Origin: JAMXLG01 sp963765935
GTDB lineage: Bacteria; Vulcanimicrobiota; Vulcanimicrobiia; Vulcanimicrobiales; Vulcanimicrobiaceae
NCBI GenBank assembly: GCA_963765935.1
Contig: CAVXXX010000003.1
Coordinates: 62,001-126,000 of the forward strand
Direction of reading: 5' to 3'
Length of the DNA stretch: 64,000 nt
Below are positions 1 through 6,997 of this stretch, in pieces. The stretch's first letter is position 1. Every line of letters starts with the position of its first letter. The notes beneath the pieces were generated by a model. The model ran no database searches. It was not told where the DNA came from and worked only from the letters and a program-made list of their open reading frames with translations. Position numbers and translations under genes: made by a program.

Positions 1-186
1 GAAATGCAAGATCCGTTCCGCAATGCCGCGGCGCCGATGCTCTTTCAGTTTCCGCCCGCGTCGTTACGCACATCGGAGCCGGACGCCGTTCAATATATCA
101 TGCGCTATAGCCGCGAAACCGGCACGACGAAGCTCAAGGATGATTGTCCCAACATCCCGCCGCCACCAACGCCCGAACCGCGTTAA
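1..186 (+). CDS. C-terminal end of an unidentified protein (cut by window edge)
   Basis: An open frame enters from the left edge and stops at a TAA three bases before the stop of the convergent gene on the other strand, which is how neighbouring real genes usually end. Only 61 residues are visible. The tail is proline-rich (PPPPTPEPR). No family is recognisable from so little sequence, and it could be a chance open frame. The internal ATG at base 4 is unlikely to be the true start because the frame is open through the edge. Confidence 0.4.
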   Translation, partial: EMQDPFRNAAAPMLFQFPPASLRTSEPDAVQYIMRYSRETGTTKLKDDCPNIPPPPTPEPR

Positions 187-188
187 GA

Positions 189-701
189 CTAGCTCTTCGT
201 GCAACTCATGTTGTATTGCGGCTTCCACGTGCCGCCGGATTGGACTTCTCCCAAATCGGTGTACTTCGCCGACGTCACCATATTGGTGTCTCGAATGTGC
301 ATGGTTTTTCCCGTTGGATCGGTAGACGTGCCGTTCCAGACGATCTTCGCTCCGGTCTGAGTAGTCGATTCGGTGCCGTACGTGCCGTCGTTAATGATGA
401 ATGGACTCGTCCAAGATTTCGTCGCAGGCACATAGACGTTGTACCAAATGTTATCGAAGTTCTCACCGACGGCGTGATACATGATTGCGCCGCCATTTGT
501 TTTTGTCACGGTAAGCGTTTGTGCTGCCGGACCTCCCGCCGGTGACGGCATGCTGTTGGTGCAGGACCACGTCCCGACTGCCCAGTCAAAGCCATTCGGA
601 CCCACGCCCACTGAGGATGGAGACATCGTCGTTTGCGAAAGCGCTACGCAAGGAACGAGAACGAAAGTCGCCGCTATGATAGAGAAAAGGAATTTCTTCA
701 T
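189..701 (-). CDS. Secreted DUF1579-like protein
   Basis: A 170-residue protein beginning MKKFLFSIIAATF, a typical Sec signal peptide with cleavage expected after the ALS region. The mature part starts with FDWAVGTWSC and continues with alternating short strands (GGAIMYHAVGENF, WTSPFIINDGTYG). This resembles the lipocalin-like 'heme-binding/DUF1579' domains that open with a WLVGTW-type motif. Two cysteines, near the start and end of the mature protein, could form a disulfide. A longer in-frame start exists 22 codons upstream, but the AAGGA ribosome site seven bases before this ATG and the signal peptide decide the start. Function unknown; an extracytoplasmic role is inferred. Confidence 0.65.
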   Translation of the reverse strand: MKKFLFSIIAATFVLVPCVALSQTTMSPSSVGVGPNGFDWAVGTWSCTNSMPSPAGGPAAQTLTVTKTNGGAIMYHAVGENFDNIWYNVYVPATKSWTSPFIINDGTYGTESTTQTGAKIVWNGTSTDPTGKTMHIRDTNMVTSAKYTDLGEVQSGGTWKPQYNMSCTKS

Positions 702-812
702 ATGTATTCCTTTCAAAGAATCCCGTATCTGTTTTACCACGAAATACCAACAGCAAAGGACGTTCAAAATCCTATCGGCCTGCTATGGCTTTCTGTCAGC
801 CCCGGGCTTCGC

Positions 813-1388
813 TCATTGCTTCATGTAGTCCGCGGATTCGGGCCACAGCTCAGGCAATTGCTTCCGAACCGAGCGCGCGGAAAGCGTCCCTTGCGGATGT
901 TCAGCCAGAAACTGTTCGGTCACGAGCACGAGGTACTCGAAATTCTCGTAGAGTCCGGGACCGCTGATCAGCCGCCGGTTCGCAACGAACTGCTCCAGCG
1001 CATTCCAAGCGTTCATGACCACTCCGGCCCACAGATCGCAAAAAAGTTCTGCATCGATGATGCGATGCTTGACGAGCACGCCCGCATTCTCAAAGAACGC
1101 GGCGATGGTGAGGACGCTTTGTAGATCTTCGATGCCGTACACATACCGTTGTGACACCAACAGTCTTCGGAATTCTGGTTCTTGAAGACGTTGCTGAAAC
1201 GGACCGACAACTTCGTGCAAACGCGCCTGAAAGGCTTCAGATTCGAATCTTTCCCGAAGCTCCGTCAGCGCGACGATCTGATTGCTACTGCGCATATGGC
1301 GCAGTTGGACGAGCGCGGCGGCGGCGGATGCCGCAATTACGAGTGCCGTAGCGCTGGTGGCGATCGCGGTAACCCACTCGGCGTTCAT
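813..1388 (-). CDS. DUF4760-like membrane-anchored protein
   Basis: 191 residues: one N-terminal hydrophobic helix (about residues 6-27, rich in A, T, V) followed by a soluble, mostly helical domain. The layout (a single TM, then RHMRSSNQIVALTELRERF and later DLWAGVVMNAWNALEQF) matches the DUF4760 family, small single-pass proteins of unknown function. It is transcribed away from the clostripain-like gene. No catalytic motif was seen. The family call rests on overall layout and is moderately sure. Confidence 0.6.
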   Translation of the reverse strand: MNAEWVTAIATSATALVIAASAAAALVQLRHMRSSNQIVALTELRERFESEAFQARLHEVVGPFQQRLQEPEFRRLLVSQRYVYGIEDLQSVLTIAAFFENAGVLVKHRIIDAELFCDLWAGVVMNAWNALEQFVANRRLISGPGLYENFEYLVLVTEQFLAEHPQGTLSARSVRKQLPELWPESADYMKQ

Positions 1389-1560
1389 GACGCCAGTTCT
1401 TCGAGCGGAATCTCCGGTACGCCCCCAAGCCCGCTACCGCGTCCCGTCGCCGGCTGCCTGGACGCACGTGGACTCCGCAGATAAGCGTTTCCGGGCATTT
1501 CCAACGGCACAACAGCGCGCAGTAGACCTGCACCAATACTTGAGACTTAGGAGAACGCAC

Positions 1561-2763
1561 GTGCAGGTTACCATGGCCCCGACTCGCACCCGGAACCTCG
1601 AATTTGGCATTTATCGTGATGGCGATAACAATCTCGATACATCCCAAACCAATGTGCTTACGCAAGCTCGCGACGTTAGTCTAGCGGACCGTTCCATTCA
1701 GTTTACCGTTGAGAACACGACGAGCGATCCGACGACGCACACGTACACACTCGACAACGGTGTGAAGAAACAAGTTGACGAGCGGCCTGGGATTGATATG
1801 GCCGATCCCAACAATCTTGCGCAGTTCGTTGCACGAACGCTCGACAACGCAGAAAAGAGCGGCGCGAAGCAAACGTGGATCGATCTCGTCGACCACGGCG
1901 CCGGCGATGGCGGCGGACTGGAAGCAGACTCGTACGGCGGCATCATGCCGATGCAATCCATCGCCGATGCGATCGCGAAAGGCGAAGCCATCCATGCGAA
2001 GGAGCATCCCGAGGATGCGAATCGCAACGTAGACGGCGTCGTCGCCAATCAATGTTTGATGTCGACACTCGGGTTCGCCGACGCATTGTCGCACGCAGGC
2101 GTTAAATGGTTGGCGGCAAGCCCGGAGACGATGCTCTCACCCGGCGTGCCGACGACGGTTGCGGAAGCAATTGCGCGCAACACCGGTGATGCACATGCAA
2201 TGGCGGACGCCGTTGTGAACGACGTCATGAACACGAACTACGGCGGATCAGGCTTCGAACCGTTCGCGCCTGCCGCGGCGTTCGACGTCCTCGACCTCGC
2301 GCCGTCGAAACTCGCGGCTGCAGAGCGTGCGATTCGTACGTTCAACGATGATGCATCGGCCGCTGCAGAAGACACAGCGGTTCGCGCTGCGCTTCGCAGC
2401 GATGTCAAGGATATCGACGGTATGGTTCGTTTTCCGCAGGCAACGCCTGATATGCCATGGCACGCCGACCGCCCGGCAATGGCCGTGTACGACCGCATCG
2501 CGAACGATGCGCGTTTGAGCGCGAACGTTCGCAGTGACGCGGCGAAAGCGTCGCAGGCGGTGCGCGATCTCGTACTGGCGCATCGCGAAAGCGCGTCCTT
2601 CGATCCGTTCGGCGGATCCAGTTACAAAGACGCTGCTGGTCCAACGATTCACGACCCGGTGACCAGGAAGCAAATCGATCCATGGGCACCGGCGGTAAGC
2701 GAAACGAAAAACCGCTTCTACGTTGCAACGGATCAAGGCGCGTTCGTGCACGCTATCGCGTAA
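1561..2763 (+). CDS. Clostripain-like (family C11) cysteine peptidase
   Basis: 400 residues. The N-terminus carries YRDGDNNLD, the hallmark opening of C11 peptidases. The likely catalytic dyad is His112 in VDHGAGDGG and Cys165 in NQCLMSTL; the 53-residue spacing is close to the His-Cys spacing in clostripain. The chosen start is GTG because AGGAG lies exactly seven bases upstream; an ATG four codons later is the alternative, and upstream in-frame starts lack a ribosome site. No signal peptide is visible, whereas many C11 enzymes are exported, so an intracellular or non-classically exported role is possible. The usual Asp before the catalytic Cys (DAC) is Gln here. Substrate unknown. Confidence 0.75.
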   Translation: MQVTMAPTRTRNLEFGIYRDGDNNLDTSQTNVLTQARDVSLADRSIQFTVENTTSDPTTHTYTLDNGVKKQVDERPGIDMADPNNLAQFVARTLDNAEKSGAKQTWIDLVDHGAGDGGGLEADSYGGIMPMQSIADAIAKGEAIHAKEHPEDANRNVDGVVANQCLMSTLGFADALSHAGVKWLAASPETMLSPGVPTTVAEAIARNTGDAHAMADAVVNDVMNTNYGGSGFEPFAPAAAFDVLDLAPSKLAAAERAIRTFNDDASAAAEDTAVRAALRSDVKDIDGMVRFPQATPDMPWHADRPAMAVYDRIANDARLSANVRSDAAKASQAVRDLVLAHRESASFDPFGGSSYKDAAGPTIHDPVTRKQIDPWAPAVSETKNRFYVATDQGAFVHAIA

Positions 2764-2855
2764 GCCAAAGCGGTGGCCGATCATGGCCGATTGAATGAAA
2801 GGCTCAGCTAAAAGACGTGGAAGTCCATCCTTACTCAGATGGGCAGAAACGAGCG

Positions 2856-3065
2856 GTGAAATACGCAGTGATCATCGAGAAAGCCGAGGACAATTACAGC
2901 GCGTACGTTCCAGATCTTCCCGGTTGTATCTCCACGGGCCGGACCGTTGACGAAGCGCAGAAGAACATCGGTGAAGCCATTGCGTTTCACTTGCAAGGGC
3001 TCCGCGAAGACGGCATCCCGATTCGTAGTCCAACGACACATGCCATAGAACTCGAGGTCGCCTGA
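2856..3065 (+). CDS. HicB-family antitoxin-like protein (orphan)
   Basis: About 69 residues (MKYAVIIEKAEDNYSAYVPDLPGC...). It has the compact HicB-like fold signature: two strands, the VPDLPGCISTG turn, and a helix with EAQKNIGEAIAFHL. The GTG chosen gives the usual family N-terminus; a GTG 13 codons upstream extends it. Neither has a strong ribosome site. HicB normally neutralises a HicA RNase from the same operon, but no HicA-like ORF lies on either side. The C-terminal DNA-binding domain of longer HicBs is absent. It may be a solitary HicB-like protein or a relic of a toxin-antitoxin pair. Confidence 0.7.
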   Translation: MKYAVIIEKAEDNYSAYVPDLPGCISTGRTVDEAQKNIGEAIAFHLQGLREDGIPIRSPTTHAIELEVA

Positions 3066-3082
3066 TAGGGCGGCCTCGTTTG

Positions 3083-3538
3083 TTAGATTCCGTTCGCCAT
3101 TAATGCCGCGCACAGCGGGATGAACGCAAAAACCGCGACTTGCGCCCAGAGGAACGAGCGCAGTCGCCGGTATTCTCGGTCGTCGAACGTGACGGCGTCA
3201 CTCGATCCAACGGCATCCGGCGTCCGAATGAGGCGTACCGTCATTGGAATCGACATCAGGGCAACGCAGACAAAGAGCGCCATCTTCGTCCAAAAGACGG
3301 GATTGCGCGTGAAAAACGGAGCGGGCTTCAATCCGAGAAACAGCAACGATAACCCGGTGAGAATGACCAGCCCTGCGACGATGCCGTACCAGCGGTCGAC
3401 GACGACGAGACGCTTGAATGTCGCGCGCGGAAGCGACTTCGCGAAGAGTGCGACCTCGCATGCCAACAAACTCGCGAGCGAAAAAATCATGAGAAAATGG
3501 ACGAAGTGGAGAAGCGAGTCACGCGTCAGGTTAGACAT
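3083..3538 (-). CDS. DUF2214 family membrane protein
   Basis: About 151 residues with four hydrophobic segments, starting MSNLTRDSLLHFVHFLMIFSL. The pattern (HFLMIF, then a cytosolic DRWYGIVAGLVILTGLSLLF, a third TM with FWTKMALFVCVALMS, and a terminal FLWAQVAVFAFIPLCAALMA) fits DUF2214, uncharacterised inner-membrane proteins. An AAGGA eight bases upstream supports this start, which overlaps the end of the MocR-type regulator gene by eight bases. The two genes are probably co-transcribed. Function unknown. Confidence 0.7.
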   Translation of the reverse strand: MSNLTRDSLLHFVHFLMIFSLASLLACEVALFAKSLPRATFKRLVVVDRWYGIVAGLVILTGLSLLFLGLKPAPFFTRNPVFWTKMALFVCVALMSIPMTVRLIRTPDAVGSSDAVTFDDREYRRLRSFLWAQVAVFAFIPLCAALMANGI

Positions 3539-4979
3539 TGGCGGCATCCTTTCCATTGAGACCGGCGAGATTGCGCGTTATGGAAACGAGCGTTGCTAGT
3601 GCGGCGCGCGATTGCGAGAGCGGCGTCGCAGCGTATCCGACCATCAAGCCATTGCGTGCAGGTCGCTCGAAATAGAAGCTCGAGAGCGCTGGAACCATCA
3701 CGCCGGCCTTCTCGGCTTGCGCGCTCACGACCCGGTCGGATACCGGTGGGATGAGATCCGCCGTAAAATGAAGGCCGCCGCCGGCATCGCTGACCGCAAA
3801 CAGGCCGCTCTTCTTTAACTGCGTCTGGATGTGCACGCGTCGCTCGTCGTAGAGCGTTCGCATTTTTCGAATGTGCCGCGCAAAGTGGCCGGTCTCCATA
3901 AAATCTGCAAGCGCGGCTTGGAGCAGTGCGCTCGGAACGCCGCCATTGACGGCATGCGCGGCTGCGAACACGTCGCGGAGAATCGACGGTACGATGACGT
4001 AGGCGACGCGCATCGCCGGCGAGAGCACTTTGCTGAACGTCCCAACATAGACGACCCGTTGCCGTTCGCTGAGCGCATAGAGCGAGGGTAACGGCCGGCT
4101 CGAGTAGTGGAATTCGCTGTCGTAGTCGTCTTCGAGAATCCATGCATCTTGCGTCTCGGCCCAATCCAATAGCTTCAGCCGCCGTTCGATCGAAAGCACG
4201 ACACCCGTCGGCAGTTGGTGCGACGGCGTCACGTATGCGAGCTTGGCGCTGTGGCGACGGAAGCTCTCGACATCGATACCATGCTCGTCGACGCCGGCGC
4301 TCGAAATATCCATACCGCGCGCGGTGAATGCGGCGCGCGCATTCGGGTATCCCGGATCTTCCATAATCACGGCGTCGCGTCGCCGGAGAAGCGCATCGGC
4401 GATGAGTCCAAATGCGGCTTGCGCGCCGTTGGTGATAAAAACTTGCTCCGCAGAGCAACTTCCGCCGCGCGTTTGCGCGACGCGGCGCGCAACTGCTTCG
4501 CGCAGCGGCGCGTAACCTTGCGTGTTGGGATAATCGAAGAGAGAAATGTCCGACGCGGCGCGCGCAATGGACCGCTTGAACTGCGCGAGCGGAAAGACAT
4601 CGAGCGCGGGCACGCACGGGCGGAACGGCCGCGTGGCGTGGTTGTTGCGCGCAAGATCCCGAACGTCGAGGTACAGTCGTGCCTCAGGAGTTGGAACGAA
4701 CGAGCGCGCAGCACGGCCGTTTTTTGACGAGCGGGTCACTTCGTTGCTGACGAACGTGCCGACGCCGCGCACCGTGACGAGGTATCCTTCGGCATGCAAC
4801 TGCCCGAGCGCGTCGACAATTGTATTGCGCGAAACGCCCAACTGCGATTGCAGCTCGCGGCTGGAACTCATCCGTTCGCCTGCCGCAAGCCGGCCTTCCA
4901 AAATCGCCTCGCGCAATCCCGAAGCGACTTGGCGATGCAGCGGAACGGCGGAGCCGCGATCCAAGACGATCAAGGCCAT
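3531..4979 (-). CDS. MocR/PdxR-type transcriptional regulator (GntR HTH fused to aminotransferase fold)
   Basis: 482 residues. Residues about 10-75 form a GntR winged helix (PLHRQVASGLREAILEG, then LGVSRNTIVDALGQL). The remainder is a fold-type-I aminotransferase-like domain with a PLP-lysine motif GTFSKVLSPAMR (Lys near residue 317) and YDSEFHY. This fusion defines the MocR subfamily, whose members sense PLP or amino compounds and usually repress or activate a neighbour and themselves. It is divergent from the OsmC gene, with an inverted repeat between them, so autoregulation and control of osmC are plausible inferences. The ligand cannot be told from sequence. Confidence 0.88.
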   Translation of the reverse strand: MALIVLDRGSAVPLHRQVASGLREAILEGRLAAGERMSSSRELQSQLGVSRNTIVDALGQLHAEGYLVTVRGVGTFVSNEVTRSSKNGRAARSFVPTPEARLYLDVRDLARNNHATRPFRPCVPALDVFPLAQFKRSIARAASDISLFDYPNTQGYAPLREAVARRVAQTRGGSCSAEQVFITNGAQAAFGLIADALLRRRDAVIMEDPGYPNARAAFTARGMDISSAGVDEHGIDVESFRRHSAKLAYVTPSHQLPTGVVLSIERRLKLLDWAETQDAWILEDDYDSEFHYSSRPLPSLYALSERQRVVYVGTFSKVLSPAMRVAYVIVPSILRDVFAAAHAVNGGVPSALLQAALADFMETGHFARHIRKMRTLYDERRVHIQTQLKKSGLFAVSDAGGGLHFTADLIPPVSDRVVSAQAEKAGVMVPALSSFYFERPARNGLMVGYAATPLSQSRAALATLVSITRNLAGLNGKDAANV

Positions 4980-4980
4980 A

Positions 4981-5025
4981 GTGGACCCGTCGTTCTGTCG
5001 TATCGTGGCTCTTTCCTAGGTCCAC
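4981..5025. promoter_or_regulatory. Inverted repeat, candidate MocR operator
   Basis: The perfect 7-bp arms GTGGACC and GGTCCAC are separated by 31 bases in the divergent region between the MocR-type gene and osmC. The left arm begins two bases from the regulator's start codon. MocR regulators bind widely spaced paired sites. An 8-bp palindrome TACCGGTA lies 15 bases further on. Function is inferred from position only. Confidence 0.3.
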
Positions 5026-5081
5026 GGCCCGCGCTACCGTACCGGTAACGATGAAGCGTCGGGCGGGAGACGAACTGGATC

Positions 5082-5567
5082 ATGGACGTGAACAGCCATC
5101 ATTTTGCAATTAGCATGCGTTGGACGGGAAATCTCGGTACGGGGACGAGCGGATATCGCGCGTACGCACGCAACCATAAAATTTCGGCGAGTGAGAAGCT
5201 CCACGCGATCGAAGGATCGTCGGATCGGGCCTTTCGCGGCGATGCAACCCGTTACAATCCCGAAGAGCTTCTCATCGCGGCGCTCTCGAGTTGCCACATG
5301 CTCGCGTACCTTCATCTCTGTGCGGATGCCGGCGTGGTGGTGACCGCATATGAAGATGCGGCGTCTGGAACGATGGCACTCAACCGGGACGGAAGCGGGC
5401 AATTCACCGACGTGCTGCTCTCGCCGATCGTCACGCTTGCCGACCCGTTGCAATCCGATGTCGCGAACGAGTTACATCACAAGGCGCATGAAGTGTGCTT
5501 CATCGCGCGTTCGGTGAATTTTACGGTGCGCTGCGAGCCCTCCGTTCGCGTCGCTTCGGTGAAGTAG
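5082..5567 (+). CDS. OsmC family peroxidase-like protein
   Basis: 161 residues with OsmC/Ohr features: YNPEELLIAALSSCHMLAYL carrying the first redox cysteine at the start of the central helix, and HEVCFIARSV carrying the second near the C-terminus. Family members reduce organic hydroperoxides in the cytosol through this Cys pair. The N-terminal FAISMRWTGNLGTGTSGYRAY is the usual strand pair. It is divergent from the MocR regulator and followed at once by a GNAT gene, so the two likely form an operon. The HEVCFIARS form is nearer to OsmC than to Ohr. Confidence 0.85.
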   Translation: MDVNSHHFAISMRWTGNLGTGTSGYRAYARNHKISASEKLHAIEGSSDRAFRGDATRYNPEELLIAALSSCHMLAYLHLCADAGVVVTAYEDAASGTMALNRDGSGQFTDVLLSPIVTLADPLQSDVANELHHKAHEVCFIARSVNFTVRCEPSVRVASVK

Positions 5568-5569
5568 CG

Positions 5570-6022
5570 ATGCAAATTCGCCGCGCAACGCTAGACGATA
5601 TCGAACTGCTCTTGCCCCTCGTTCGCGGGTACCGCGAATTCTACGAACAATCGCACGACGCCGACGGTGAACGCGCGTTCATCGCAGACCACCTCACTAG
5701 CGGGACGAGTGTCATTCTTCTAGCGCTTGACGATGACCGAGACGTGATCGGCTTCGCGCAGCTTTTTCAGACTTTCAGTACCGTGCATCTGTCGTCCACG
5801 CTCATCCTCGAGGATCTTTTCGTCGCGCCGCAGGCACGCGGGAGCGGTGCCGCAGCGGCGCTACTCGATGCGGCGAAACGCTATGCGCAGGAATGCGGCG
5901 CTTCGCAAATGTTTTTAGAAACGGCGATGGATAACATGACCGCCCAACGCGTGTACGAACGAAACGGTTGGACCCGCGAGGCGCACTTCTACAAGTACAA
6001 CGCGCCGTTACGTAGCGACTAA
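5570..6022 (+). CDS. GNAT family N-acetyltransferase
   Basis: About 150 residues: MQIRRATLDDIELLLPLVRGYREFYEQ at the N-terminus, then LEDLFVAPQARGSGAAAALLDAAKRYA with the acetyl-CoA pyrophosphate-binding motif (Q/RxxGxG/A form QARGSG), and the late MTAQRVYERNGWTREAHFYKY. This is the standard GNAT order. The ATG lies two bases after the osmC stop, so translational coupling is likely. The acceptor is unknown. The 3' end overlaps the end of the convergent LysR gene by 15 bases. Confidence 0.85.
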   Translation: MQIRRATLDDIELLLPLVRGYREFYEQSHDADGERAFIADHLTSGTSVILLALDDDRDVIGFAQLFQTFSTVHLSSTLILEDLFVAPQARGSGAAAALLDAAKRYAQECGASQMFLETAMDNMTAQRVYERNGWTREAHFYKYNAPLRSD

Positions 6023-6952
6023 CCGGGACGCGCTCGGGCCGTTCACCGGTTTGCGCTTCTCCAAGAAGAACGAAACGAGTGCCTCGACCGGTTTGCGGTT
6101 TAAATCGCGCGCAACGAGATAGTATCCGTTTTCCGTCGTGACGCTGAACTCTCCGAGACGCACGAAGCGGTTCGTCGCCAGCAGATCATCGTGAATGCCT
6201 TCCCAGAAAAGCGCAATGCCTTCGCTGCGTTCCATCGATTGCGTCAGCATGACGTGGCTCGGGAAACGCTGCAGTTGCGTCGGGCTCGGCGCGCCGTCGA
6301 ACTGTCCGAGCCATCGCCGCCAGGTAAGCCCCGGGACGCGGCCGCCGTCGAGATCGAGCAACGGATGTTCGAGCAGCGGATCGACCGACGAGAGATTCCG
6401 TAACTCCGGGTGCGCGTCGACGTACGGTTTCGAGGCGACCGGAAACGCCCGCTCTTGATAGAGCAGCGTGCTCTCGTAATTGGCCCATTTTCCATCACCG
6501 AATCGAATCGAGAGATCGATGTCGGGCGTGTCGAATTCGACGTATGTCCACGTCGTCGCCGTTACGATGCGTACTTCGGTATCCTTTAAGAAGCTGCGCA
6601 ATTCCGAATAGCGCGGCATGAGCCAGGCGCAGCCGACATCGAAACTGCAGGCAATCGTCACGAGGGCGCCGGCGCTTTCGCGCTGGACGCGTTCGATCGT
6701 GCGAGCAATGTCATCGAAGCCGTTGCGCACCGATTCCGCGATCGCTTGCCCTTCGGGCGTCACGAACACGTGGCGGCCGCGCCGCTCGAACAGGCGTAAT
6801 CCGCTCCATTGCTCGACTTGTGCGATATGGCGGCTGACTGCGGAGGCGGCGACGTCGAGTTCACGTGCCGCCTGCGAAAAGTTGCCGAACCGGACAGCGG
6901 CTTCTACAGCCGCGAGTGCATTGAGAGAAGGTAGGTCACGGCGTAAGGGCAT
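6008..6952 (-). CDS. LysR-type regulator (GcvA-like)
   Basis: 314 residues: a winged HTH (LPSLNALAAVEAAVRFGNFSQAARELDVAASAVSRHIAQVE) followed by a periplasmic-binding-protein-like effector domain. SLNALAAVEAAVRFGNF and SAVSRHIAQVE are typical of the GcvA/AmpR branch. A candidate operator and an AT-rich promoter lie directly upstream, suggesting autoregulation. The S9 peptidase gene upstream is on the same strand; whether it is a target is unknown. The regulated ligand cannot be inferred. Confidence 0.88.
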   Translation of the reverse strand: MPLRRDLPSLNALAAVEAAVRFGNFSQAARELDVAASAVSRHIAQVEQWSGLRLFERRGRHVFVTPEGQAIAESVRNGFDDIARTIERVQRESAGALVTIACSFDVGCAWLMPRYSELRSFLKDTEVRIVTATTWTYVEFDTPDIDLSIRFGDGKWANYESTLLYQERAFPVASKPYVDAHPELRNLSSVDPLLEHPLLDLDGGRVPGLTWRRWLGQFDGAPSPTQLQRFPSHVMLTQSMERSEGIALFWEGIHDDLLATNRFVRLGEFSVTTENGYYLVARDLNRKPVEALVSFFLEKRKPVNGPSASRLVAT

Positions 6953-6992
6953 GCTACGGAAAATTACATGAAATTAGCTTTTTGTCATTTCA
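6953..6992 (-). promoter_or_regulatory. Promoter and LysR-box-like dyad upstream of the LysR gene
   Basis: TGAAAT and ATTTCA form a 6-bp inverted repeat spaced by 12 bases (6969-6992), the shape of LysR-family T-N11-A sites. Read on the minus strand, ATGACA, 16 bases and TAATTT make a fair sigma-70-like promoter. The -10 box ends eight bases before the start codon, leaving almost no leader. This is the most AT-rich spot in the neighbourhood. Confidence 0.45.
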
Positions 6993-6997
6993 CTTCA

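Noticed and set aside
2764..2816. Search for a hicA toxin beside the HicB-like gene
   Set aside because: The gap is too short and neither flank has a double-stranded-RNA-binding-like small ORF.
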